Part shown: piece after piece, positions 35,901 through 48,000 of the stretch | Layout: each line of letters starts with the position of its first letter | How positions within the stretch are numbered: position 1 is the first letter of the stretch | Origin: Gymnorhina tibicen | Taxonomy: Eukaryota > Chordata > Aves > Passeriformes > Artamidae | DNA length: 64,000 bases | Direction of reading: 5' to 3' | Assembly: GCA_013399875.1 (NCBI GenBank) | Contig: VXAZ01002374.1 | Span: forward strand, 585,956-649,955 | The notes under the pieces: generated by a model | What the model was told of the DNA's origin: nothing | The model's input: only the letters and a program-made list of their open reading frames with translations | The model's database searches: none | Position numbers and translations under genes: made by a program

Positions 35901-38900
35901 AAGCCAGGCACTTGAGGATATTTGTGGTTCAAAGAGGAACATTATGGTATTTCTGCAATTTAATCTCCTTCACCGGTGACATCTAGCAAACAAAGCCTAA
36001 CTTATGTGGGACAAACTACACCAAAACCATGCAGGAAGTGAGTTATAAGACAGAGACAAATAAAAGGAGATGCTAGTACACCCTGCAACATAATCAAAGA
36101 AAAGAAGATAACCTGAAAAGTAACACTGAAAGACAGAAGGACAAGTAAGGATGAGAAATGTAGCAGGCAGTAAAATCTATTATAAAGTGTAGTCAGGGAG
36201 GGAGGAGACGCTTAGCACCTGTAACACAGAAATTCTTGTTGTGGTCCCGGGAGGAAACTTCTTCAGCCTTAATGTCCCTGCGTTACTACACACCTGATCT
36301 GCTCAGACCTGCAGCTGACCCATGAGAGGTGGTACCAGCTCAAACACCAGACTCCGCAAGTATCTCGTACCAGCACGCTGAGCATCGTTTGTGCTCTCTA
36401 AACTACAAAAAACTCCCTAACCAAGCTTCCTCTAAAGGAATTGCTGCTTTTCATGGCTGAAGCCATCATACCTACCAGGCTTATCTAGCAACTTCTGGGT
36501 AATATTATATTGAAAAGCATGTTTAATTCTAGTACCTGGTCAATAACAGAATTTAGATCATGCTACTTGAAATGAAAGAAAAAAGAACTGATTAGGAAAA
36601 AATGCTTAAAAATAAGTGGTTAGAGTAACCCTACAGCCTCAGAGGCAGTCAGAAGTGGTCAAGCTGGTCACATTTAATTTTTTTACACGTACATGTTTCT
36701 GTATAAGAGGATAACCTGGGGCATGCCCACACATGTATCCTTTTAGAGTGCGGTGGATTGCACAGAAAAGCCAAAATTATCTAGACCACATTAGCTCTTC
36801 CTCACTTCTTTTGTGTCCTAAATAACACCTTTCAAAATGTTCCCTTTTAGCACCTTCACTAGGCAAAATGCAGGTTGCAACATGCATTGTCTGGAGCAAC
36901 ACAGGCACAGCTCAGCCTAACGCTGTGTAGGGTATTTGGTAGAGAAATTGGCTGCAGCTCCTAGAGGAAGAGAAGCCTCTACATTTCCTGGCAGGATTTC
37001 CCTATCCAGAAAGCAGTTTCACCACATCCTTGCATGAGTCTGTTATGACCAAATCCCTCTTGCCACAAGAAAGATGGGAAGAAACCAGAAGAGAGAGACT
37101 AAATACGAGGAAGCTTCCCAGCCACCTGCATTTCTCTTCTGTCCCTGGTGTTACTTCTGGCTTTATGCAAGTGCTGCTTCCAGTTGGATTGGCTTATTTC
37201 CCTTCCCCCAGTGCTTCTTTGGTTTGGCCAGGAGACTAAAAACCCAGTATTAACACAGCTTTAGTCATTAATCAAGGTAACCTTTTTTTGCTTTCCAAAG
37301 TTTCTCATGTTCTTATCTTTGCATAATTGAGCATTTGCATTTCAGAAGAGCATCACCTGAGGGAGTGGGGGCAGATTTTGAAAGGTTTGGGGTTTTTTTC
37401 CCCCCCTTAAGTTTCGAGTTTAAAAAAAACAAGGAGAAAAAAAACCAAAAAAACCAACTTTGAAAGGGGATGAAGTTAAATTACCAAAGCCTTAGGGCAG
37501 GGTAACTTAAAGACTGATAATGTGTAAGAGTTTCTCCCATTCACTACAGAAACTAACTTTTCACATGACAGGAAATCAACAAGCAATAGAGTCATAACAT
37601 TTTGCTCTTATGTAGGAGTGTCTTATCAAACAACACCAACCTTTTTTTTTTTTTTGAAGATACCTTTCCAAGGCAGAGACAACTGTAGATTTTCTGAACA
37701 CTTGTGTTGGAAAATGCCACCTCATCAGATCTGGCCATTTCCTAAGAAATCACAGGTTTGAGCAAACTCTCCTCAGTCACAGGCATGGTCTTAGCAGTGC
37801 CCTCTTTTCCTGGGCAGGATGCTCCATGGGCAGGTGTTTTGGGCTGCCAGAGCCTCAGGGAACTTTACCTGCCAGGTCTTACTTGAACCAGGGATTATTT
37901 CACAACCCAGAGGCTCTAAAAGTCCCCAAAGCAGTGCAGTCACACCCTGCGTGCCCCTAAAGCCAGGAACAATACTGAGCTTTTGGCAGTGCCCAAATCA
38001 CGACCAGAATAAAGCAGTACAAGCAGCCCAGTGAGCCAATTACGTTGTCTGTATATTTTGCACAAGTGTCACAAGAACACTGTTTCTGAAAAAAATTTGC
38101 TGCTTGAGGCTGCACTTGTTTCTTCTCATAGAATTGTTCTTTATATAATATTAGTTTCTTCTACGAAAACACTTCTATACCCTCTCTTTCCATGGACTAG
38201 TAAGAAATTCTTTTACTTACAGAAGGAAGAGGAATTAGAGTAGGACAGTTAGGAAAGCAGGGAACAAATACCACAACAGTTGTCTAATGGTCCCGTATTA
38301 TCACTACCCTGAAAAAAGTCATAATATCAAAAATCCTGCTTCCAAACACTAGTCACATAAATCTACTCTCAATGATGCAGCTAATTTTTTATGGGATTTT
38401 TTTTTTTTTTTTAAGCTTGATTTTCATGGAGGAAAGTAATGCCTTTCCTGCTGTTGTTACTGGTGGTGGGAACACAACTCAGTGTAAACCTCTACAGAAT
38501 CAAGAAAACAATTCACCTGTAAAAAGCTGAGTGCTGGGACCAAGAAAGTGTCAAAGGCATTGAAGAGAATCAAAAGTCATTAGTAAGACAAGGAACCCCC
38601 TTTCTTTTTTTTTTTCCCCCCCACAAGTTACAGAATATTAGAAAGGCATTATGGCAACACTTTGATCTCGCCAGTTAATTTGAGGCAGCCCAGAACAGAG
38701 GTTGTGTCCTCAAGACTTTGTCCCCAGTGCTGCTAAGATTTCCCTTGAATTGTAAGAAGAGATTTCTCTCAATAAAAACAACTGCAGAAACATACTACGG
38801 CAGCAAGGCCAGCATTTTGCAGCTCAAGCAGACATACAATGACTAAATCCAACTTCTCCCAGACAACTCTCCGGACGGTACCCCACTACAGATACTGAAA

Positions 38901-39554
38901 CCCCAGATCGATCCCAACACAAACCCTTCTCCATGCACAAATCAGCTGATGTCCCAGCCCTCCCTGTCAGAGTGCTGGGATGTAGTTTATATCAACTGGG
39001 GTTAACTAAGCAATAATCCTGGGGCCAGTCAGGATTCATGATCCAAATAATACAAACAAGCAATAAGAAACTCCACAACACCAAACCATCTCTCTACCGA
39101 CCCCATCAGAAATGGTTCCAGTTTATATCCTGAAATTCTGGCATTGACTCTGCCAGTGCCTCCTAAAAATAAACCATGAAGAGAGATCATTTTCTATCTG
39201 ATCCACACAAAATTATTCACAACTTCCTTGCTGCATTTTGCACTTTCCACAGAGCTACTTACTGGGGCCTTGTTTCTTAGCACACCTTGTTTCAGAAAGT
39301 TTAGGAAATAGAAAAAAAAGGGCAAAGTCTAAACTGGCCTGCATTTGTTTTGAAAACAGTTGCAAAAAAAACCAACACACAAACACACAAAAATTTTCAG
39401 AACATACCAAGCACCATTACTGCCTCTATTTCCTCTAAAGCTTATAAGAACTGATTCAATTTGGTTTTCATTCTACATCTTGCAACACTTGGGCTATGCT
39501 TTTATTCAGAAATAAAATTTACTGAGCATTGGAAGATTAGGAAAAAGCAAGATG
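35901..39554. other. non-coding region
   Basis: No gene recognised. It includes T7C7 (37393-37406) and T11C7 (38605-38622) tracts, T14 at 37642-37655, T16 at 38397-38412, and an A-rich patch at about 37423-37460. Confidence 0.5.
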
Positions 39555-39800
39555 TACTTAACACTTGCTGCACTTTATTGAAAATGTAGAACAAGCAAGG
39601 CTTAGCTTAGCTCTAAAACTAATAAATACTTTAGCTGTTTTGCGTTATGGGTAGTGTTCAGTGGCTTGCATGACTAATTAAACAATCTTGAGTTTGCTTT
39701 GAAGGCTAAGCCATCCTTAATGGCTTTAAATTACATTCTATCAAGCTAAGCTTAGAATTAAAATCCTCATCTGTAATAAGGAATTCCACTGTGTATAAAC
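39555..39800. promoter_or_regulatory. possible conserved non-coding element
   Basis: AT-rich and homopolymer-poor, with actaattaaacaatc, ggctttaaattac, and four gcttag/ctaagc words (around 39601-39610, 39705, 39745 and 39750). No open frame. The reading as an enhancer-like block is inferred from motif density only. Confidence 0.28.
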
Positions 39801-42800
39801 GCTAGTAGAGAGCCGTATTGGAAAGTTTAATAATCTGGATAGTTTCTGGCCCTCACAGCAAAAGGAGAAATCCTGTCATTCTCATAGCATTGGGAGGTGA
39901 AGCTCCTCAGGGAAGGTACAGAAAGAAAAGTGTTTTGGGTGGAGTTTTGCATAGGATGGTAACTCAGGGAGGAGATGAAGGTGTAAGTGGGGTTGGGGAG
40001 AAAAGGCAGATGGTCAGGGAGGAGAGCTGTGAGAAAAGATGTAGTGGTAGTTCTTGTTATGTGATCCTATCTATTGCCAGCACTGGGGAAGCTCAACTCT
40101 AATCCATTGCTACCCAGCACTGGAAGAAGACACCAGCACATCCTACATCCACTTTCATAAAAGAATTGTTTGAGATCACAGCTCCTCCTCTGTATGCAAG
40201 ACTCAGGTGTTCATTCTCTCTAAACAAGCACACCAACAGCAGTATTTTTTCCATCTACAAACGCACAAGAGTCACCTCTGGGCACACAGGGAGCCACTAC
40301 CCAGGCTGCAGAGCACGGTCAGGCACTGACACACCAAGCGGAGCAAGGACGGCATTTTGCTGCAAAAGTTTTGCACCACAGTCACTGACATTGCCTGCAA
40401 CCCCTCTTTGTGGGAGGGAGAGAAAAAAGCTGCATGCAGTAAAAACACATCCTTCAGCTCGGTCTGACCAGTGCCAGGACCAGATGCCCCTCCCATCAGC
40501 TCTCCCCCATGCCACTTCTCCAGGATGAAACACATAACCCACACCTGCTGTAACAAGTCGAGGACTTTTTTCTAAGCAAGGCAGTTTTGATCCCCAAGCC
40601 ATCTGAAGCCAGTGGAGGCATTCCAAAAGTGCAATTATTTTCAGAAGCGGATGTTTTTCCCTGTTCAAATAATCAACCCACCTTTTTCATTCATCCAGCA
40701 GGACTGGGGCCGAGCCTGCCTTAAGAAAGGCATAACCCACCACTCATCCTCTTGGCTGCTGCCTGCAGCACATGTGGTGCGCTCAGTCCTTTTGAGTCAC
40801 TGCCCATTAAACAATTGTTCCTCCTTCTCTTTCATTAAAACCATCCTCAAAATCCTGCCCGGCATCTCCCTGCAGTTAAGTTGATTTTTCTGTGGTGTCT
40901 GTATGCATGAAGGGGAGGAGGGGAATCTTTTTTTCCATGATTACTTTCCCCACTGATCTGGTGGTTGAGAAATACCATATGTTTTCACTGTTTGCCTTTA
41001 CTTTTAGCTCTTTCACAAACGAAAATGTGAAGCCATCCATGCCTTCTCTGGCACGGCTCTGCCTTGTTTTCTTTCCCCACTTAACAGACTCATTCATGTG
41101 TAGGAGACTTCTGATCCCGGGTTTAGATATTCATCCCTATTTTACATAACCATAAGCAGTGGTAGGTACTTATGTAAACTACAACAGGGTCTTTGCCCCT
41201 GTGCACAACAAGCAGAGAGGTCTTAAGCCACCAACAACTGCCCTCTGCTTCCAGGTGCCCCTTTGCAAAATATGCCACAGGCAGAGAGAGAGAAAGGGAA
41301 AAGAAAAATAAGAAGAGGTGTCAATATACAGTGAGCAAAGGCAAGAATCTCTGTCTGGGACCTGCCCCTGGTTTGCTTCCCGTGCTGACTGTCTGCTCAC
41401 TGACCAGGGACCAAGGCCACTCAGTCCAGCATACACATCACCCTTGCTTCCAACCAGCCACTCTGCTTCTGGAAGCTGCTGCCGGGCTGGGATGAGGCCC
41501 ATTAGGTTACATAGTGGTGGAAAGAGGGGCAGAGAAGGTTGGGTTTTTTTTAAGCTTCTATTTAGTAGCCTGGTGACTACCCAAGAGTGGAAGTTGGTTT
41601 CAGTGCCTTCCACATTCGAAGAAATTAAGGCCCACAGTTCCTACTTCCATGGCAGAGTCCTTGTTAACCTCAAACAGGCAAGAGACAGGTTCCAGAGAAC
41701 AAGGAATCCCTGAAGGGGAACCCTGTATTGCTGGGCCATGGAAACACCTTAGAAGGCTCTTCCAGAGTTTTCCACTTCATCATATCAAATTCAATTAAAT
41801 AGGAATGGAGATTTCCAGAAATAAAAATACTCAGCATTGACTACATTAATCTAGTGACTTACTTTAGTTACTGCAGCCACTAAATGCATTTTCAGGCCTA
41901 AAGGAAATCCATCCTTTCCACTGCTCCACTTTGGGGAAGGCAGGAAGTTCCCTGTATGTACACTTTATATTTCTCCCAGTTCATCCCTTCAGGAAAAAAC
42001 ATGCAGCCTTCACACACTATCTGTGCAGGAACACCCATGCAGCCCCCCAGCACAAGAAATTGAAGTTACTTACCACATGGCTTCAAATTTCCAGCAAGCC
42101 CACCTCTGAAGAACATCCCTGTGCTCCACCACAAGACATTCCAGTGCATGGCTGTGGGACAGCACTGAGACTTCAATGGCTCTGAACAGCTTGTGGTCTC
42201 CTGTCCTCTCCAGCAACTGCAAGAGTCTCTCCAGTCAACAACATGGACCATGTTTGCTTCCACAAATGATTCAGTCAGGATATTAGTGCACCCTAAAGCC
42301 ACCACGGAGCCTGCTCTAGAGTTTAGCTCAAGCTAAACTCCAAGCCACAAAAGGAAAAGGCAACCCATGCAAGAAGGTGCACCACAAAGGAAAAAGGAAG
42401 TAGAAACAAGAGGAAAGGGAGGGGAAGGAAAAGCCACTAAGTAGCCACAGGTTCTGCCATAACTGCAGCAGCTGATTGCAGTGAACTGGAGGCAACAATG
42501 CCCGTCACCTGGGCAGCCTCCACACGCTCACCTGGGGAGGATCTCAGCTCAAATACACTGGCCCCCCATCCATTCCTTACTGTCAAATTCATATTTAATC
42601 CTCTTAACACTGGGCCATGGAGCTAAAGCTCTTGTAGCCCCTGAGCAGCACTTTCTAAGAGAAATCAGCATGTTACCTTCCACTACACAGCAAGAAAAAG
42701 AAAGAGAAAATAAATGGTGTTATTAGATATGGAAATCTAAGGAAAATATTGTTAGAATCTGAACAAACCCCTACAGTTCTGTACTGTGGATGGTGCAATA

Positions 42801-44697
42801 ATGAAAAATATTATTGGATATGAAGGAAAGTTATGACACTATAATGTAACACAGACAAGTGAGAAGATGTATCCATCATTATCTACAATACAGGGGACTC
42901 CTGTGGTTTCATTTTTCATTACTAATTTAATGTACTTACAATGCTACATGATAAAAAGTGAAAAGGAACAATGAGAAGCGAACATCATCAGAACAAACCA
43001 GGATCTGCAGAATTCGGAGATTTCAATAAGTCACTTGAGGAAAAATGTCTGAGATCCCTTGAGAACTGAGTAACATCCATTAACATCCAATAAAATATCT
43101 AATAGCAGAAACATAAAAGAAATGTGAAAAGAACATTTTAATAAACACAAATTAGGAAATACATTTCTTTACATATTATAGTTGTGCTATAGGAAATTAT
43201 TTCATAGAGAGAAAAAATCATTTTAGCTAAGAAAGGAGGCTTTGCAAATGTTAGCTCAGCAATCACACTCCCGTGATTCAATAGTTTATCCTGCATTCTC
43301 TCATGAAGCCTTATGAATCTCATGAATCCAAGACCCCTAGGGTCTTGCAGTATATTTTCTTGTAGCCATGTAAATAACAAATAATCCTATGCAAGTAAAA
43401 TGAACTTAGACCGCAGTAAAGTTGGCGTGAAAGGGTAATCACACCTTGCATTGTTTGCTGGGAAAACAATTACAAACGTCTCTGCATGTCTTTCTGGGGC
43501 AGATTCACCAGGCAGCAAACATAAGCCAAAGCCACCTCGAGCTTGGTGGTTGAGCTCAGGTCAAACAGATTTCCAAGACTAGCTAGACTGTACTGTCACA
43601 AGAACCCATTTAGCCACAAGTCAGCTAATAGCAATACTTTAAAAAAACGCTCTGGGGGATAGAGCAGGGAACCCTGACCAAGACCACAGTGAAATACAGC
43701 CATAAGTTGTCTTACAACTGTGTAGGACATTCAATACCTTTTTTCGTCGCAAGTTAGAGTCACTGGGTGTCATAAGTTTTTTGAAAGCCTAAGTTAAGGT
43801 TTGTGAACTTCAATTTTTGTGAATTGTTTGGCCCTGTATCTCAGAGAACAATATATACCAGTAAATTTGCGTGAATTCACAGAGACCTTTCAGTGATACT
43901 TGGGTATCAAATGTTCCACTATGATCTTCAAAATCTTAGCAGTGAACAAGAACATGTTTGAACATTGGCTCACAAAATCAAAAATGCAGAAATCCTCAGC
44001 AGAAACCACTATGTGACTAGGCAGAAACGCTGCCTACTTGTACCTTTAGAAACTGGCTGGGAGGAGATAGAAGACACTGTATTAATACAAATGAAGGAAA
44101 AATCTATTTGGCTGCAAAATTATTCTCACCAGTAATAGCTCCTTCAAAGTAGAAACACTCCCACAGCTCTTTTGACCAGTAGTGCTCCATTGCCGTGTCT
44201 GTAAATTGTAATTAAGGACTGTGGGCTTGGAGGAAATGAAGGATCTGATTTAAAAGTTACAGAAAGTAATGGAGGGGGGTAGTTTTGAGGGGGTGATCAA
44301 AACATGGATGGGGGCATGATCCAGCAATATTGAAAATAAACAGTAAAAATACTTTCAGATGCATAGTATTTTCTAATGGAACCAGCTTCTCTTCATGCTC
44401 CTCATACTCAGCAAGGACTTCTTTCTTAACAGAAAGGAACTCTGGGAAGGTTTCCCTAAATTACCTGCAGCAGAGGCAAAAGCCATTGTTTTCCTTGATA
44501 ACTCTGGACATATTATTTGCCACCAGTTTCTAATGTTGCATTTCACAGCATTTTGGGACACCTGAAGCTTGTAATACTCATGCTGGTAGATGCAAACCAT
44601 CTGTCTCCTTTTCAAAGAGCGAAGCTTTCGCTCAAAAACTCTCCCCCTCCTCTTTCTCACACACTGAGGTAAATTTTCACCACCTGAGTTTTGCTTC
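39801..44697. other. non-coding region
   Basis: No gene recognised. Overlapping open frames at 40166-40668 and 41179-41713 occur on both strands in GC-richer sequence without domains. A short imperfect palindrome, agacccctagggtct, lies near 43330. Confidence 0.5.
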
Positions 44698-44731
44698 TTT
44701 TTTTTTTTTTTTTTCCTTTTTTTTTTTTTTT
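44698..44731. repeat. poly(T) tract T17-CC-T15
   Basis: Two T runs separated by CC. Read from the minus strand this is a poly(A) tract, but no retroposed sequence is recognisable next to it. Confidence 0.85.
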
Positions 44732-44901
44732 GGCTTTATGAGCTGTGTCATCTGTGACTGAATGCCGTCAAGTATCACTTAAGCCTGTTTCCACAGTAAG
44801 GAAATAGTGGAAGTAAAAAGTGCTCAAGAAATGCTTTCTGGTCCCCTTAGTAATGCAGAGCTTGATTTGCAGCTGTGGCAAACAGGAAAAATTCTGGCTG
44901 G

Positions 44902-44954
44902 AGTCCATGGGAGTTATGTTTGCTCAGCATCCCTGAAAAATCATACTTTGGGTA
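44902..44954. repeat. fragment of ancient interspersed repeat
   Basis: The words gtccatgggagttatgtttg, ctcagcatccctgaaaaatc and tttgggtat match, from memory, one half of a widespread old sauropsid repeat (caatgggagttatgtgtgct followed by cagcacctctgaaaatcagg). The following stretch (tttgaaaatctagcc, about 44995) may belong to the same family. Confidence 0.4.
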
Positions 44955-45050
44955 TCTTGGGTTGAAATACACAAATGGAGGCAGCAGCCTATGTTTTTGA
45001 AAATCTAGCCTTATGTGCATTTCAGATTGAAAATTTTCATTCTGGTCTCT

Positions 45051-48000
45051 CCATAAAAGAAGAATTACTCCAGAGGGTTTTACAGTATCCTATCAGATGT
45101 TTGGTATTCAGGGAAGTTGAAGAAAAAAAAAATCACCAATTACAATAGAATATTGGGTCCTTTAATTCTCTTGGAAATGCATGTGGAAAAGATAATATTA
45201 AATGAATCTCACTGGGCAGTGCATATATTTGGTAAAATCTATTTTAAAGATGGATTTAATTGACAAGCCTATCTCTATTTAAAAAAGAATGAAAAACATA
45301 TGAAACCAGACATTTTTGTTGAACTATTAAGTGTGAATTCATAGCTGGACATAGTGCCTGTGTATGCACAGTTCATTAACTGCACAGCTATTTGGTCCAA
45401 GGCACTTACAGGCTCTTCTGTGGAAATTTGAAGAGAAGGAACCTATGAAATCTTTTGGATTTACAAAGCAGTGAGCAGAGCATTTAGATACAGCCAACTG
45501 CTCAGGCTCAGACTAAACTCCCTAAAGTGTGTTTGTAAATCCCCACTAGGTATGAAGAGAGAAGCTATTGAGGTTCCTCTGGCAACATCTGTGGGACTTT
45601 CTGCATCACACAAAGCTTTCCGTTTTGGGTGAAGGGCTGAGCAGCTAATTGACAGCAGACAGTAAGATGAGGTTCTTCTATGTCACCCTAAAAAGGAAAA
45701 AAAAATTACAAAACTAACACCGGTGAAAAGTGAAGGCTACTAAAGAGTCCCATGCTTGTAAGTCAGTAATTAGCAAGTCCACAGTGTGTGTTTGTGGGGG
45801 GGGTCTCTTTTAAAAGGAAAATACTGTGCTTTGCTTACTGCACTGGCTTCATCTCCCGTGCAGCTCTGGCAAAGGTGCTATCCCACAGGATTTCCTGCTA
45901 CTGGCAGTGAACTTTGTGGGGCAGCAGAATCCTCTGGCAGGACACAGAGAGCAGGTGAGCAGCAGTTACGCCTGGATGGCCACCCTCACTCCAGGAGCGA
46001 ACACCAACCTCCACATGAAAAACAGTGCAGGTGGAGCAGGCTGAACAAGACACCGTCCCACCTGCTCCTTCCTCACAAAGTACCTCACTGCAGAGCAAAA
46101 ACTCTGCAAACAGTAAAAAATGTTCAGCTGTAAAAAGCAGCTTAAACTTTGCCACAACCATGGGTCTGAGCCTGTGCCTGAGGGAGCTGGAGTAGAGGAA
46201 ATGGCACAAAACTTGGGTACCACCAGTGGTAGCACTGGGTTCAGGTTGACCCATGCAAGAGCAACTTTTCTGCCAGTGGTGTGCCATCAGTAGTCCTGGC
46301 ATATCCATAACCTGAAAGGGGCCAGCCAGGACAGGAAAGCCAGGCCACCCTATCAAGCTCTTCTGTAATGCAGAATGCCCTTCTGAGGCAGGGTGTCCTG
46401 AGGAAAAGGACCAGGTGCAAGAAATGTGTAACCGCATCTGAACCACCTCAAATGCACAGGTTTTTCAATTTTAAGGCATGCAGCTGATCCCTGCTTTTGA
46501 ACACATTCCCATCAGTATGGCTGGAAATTGCTAAAAGCAGGTGCCCATCTCCTGATTTTGGGGTGTGCAGGGCTGACATGTTCTCTGTGAGCTGCTCCAT
46601 CTCTGTACCCATGGAACACATCTAAACAGGTGTAGCATCAGAAATACCATGCTTAGTTCTCCTCTGATGGAATTTTCAACACCCTTGTTGCTCAGCTATT
46701 GACAAGATATTTGCTTGTTTACTACATCCATTGTTTCCTTCCAGAGACAGCATTCATTTCGACTATTTCAGAAATACTACATTCATTTTAAGCTGGAGCA
46801 GCTTCCATAAAGATTGCAGCTAGACCACACATTTACACACAGAAACCAGATTTGTGTTTGGTGTGGATTGTCTGCATGTTTACTACAATGCTCATTTTCT
46901 TCTTTGAATAAAAGTGCAGATTTTTTTCCTCCATTATTTGCCAGTGCTATTAACCAGCCTCATTCTTTCTCTTGGTTGTATAATATGTCCTTCTCTGATC
47001 TTCTCCAAAGTAAACAAGTCATTTTTGAGTCCAAGATGCTGTGCCAACACCACCACAACCTCGCCTTCGCAATAACTGTGCCATGAGGAAAGGCACTGTT
47101 GGGTCTCCAAGAAGAGACCCTTTTCGGCAGGGGTAGTTCAGTGTTGCTCCTGGGGATTCACAGTGCTGCTGCTTACCCTGGCTAAGCTCCTACCCTGGCT
47201 CCTTCAGCACACAGTGGGGTATTCAGTGCCCAGGATGACCATGTCCACAAAAGAGGATGGACTGCCATCCAGGGCAACACTGGAGGAGCTGGGGCAGGCA
47301 ATACCACAGCTCTCCATCCCTGCTCACCTATGGTTTGGAAGCCTGGGAGAGAGGAGGGGCTCTCCCCTCCACCACGGACCCTAGGCCTGGAAGCTGGCTC
47401 CTGGGAGCTGGCTCCTGGGGGCTGCTGGCACATGGTGGGGTGAAGAGTATGGCCCTTTGAGCATGAGTCAGGCAAGCAACGTAGGAGGCTCTGCAGGGAG
47501 TTGTACAAGCTGGTTTTAATGGACTTTGTGGAGTCTGAGGGCTGACGTGGCGGCCTGTGTAAACATAGCCCATAATACCACTGATGTAAAACTCGTGTTG
47601 TGAGACAAGAGTCAAATGCTTTTTATTCCCCCACTACCTCGTTCAAAGCTTTATCAGGCAGATGAATCAGATCTCAGTCTCCTAATGTCACAAGCATTTA
47701 GTCAAATCTCCCACTGTTCCCCAGCACAGGCAGAGTAAGAAAGCAGTGTATCAGCCCCTGGCTACCCTTCCCTGTACTTTTGTCGGGGTTGGAGGAGCCA
47801 CCAGAAGGCTATTTACTCCAACTGTTGCTACCACGTGCCATGAATGGACTCACAGCTGTAGCAGAAGAGATCTACCTAAGGGAAGAGCACTCAGCTTCAT
47901 GGGGCTGATTTGGGAAGTGCTGACAGTTTTCAATCTGCACCTGCTTCACTGACCGGATATGGGAGTCACATTGATCAGGTGCAGAGTGATCCCTTCACAT

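Noticed and set aside
45898..46446. 182-codon minus-strand open frame
   Set aside because: Same reasoning; it lies in GC-richer sequence where stops are rarer, and plus-strand frames overlap it.
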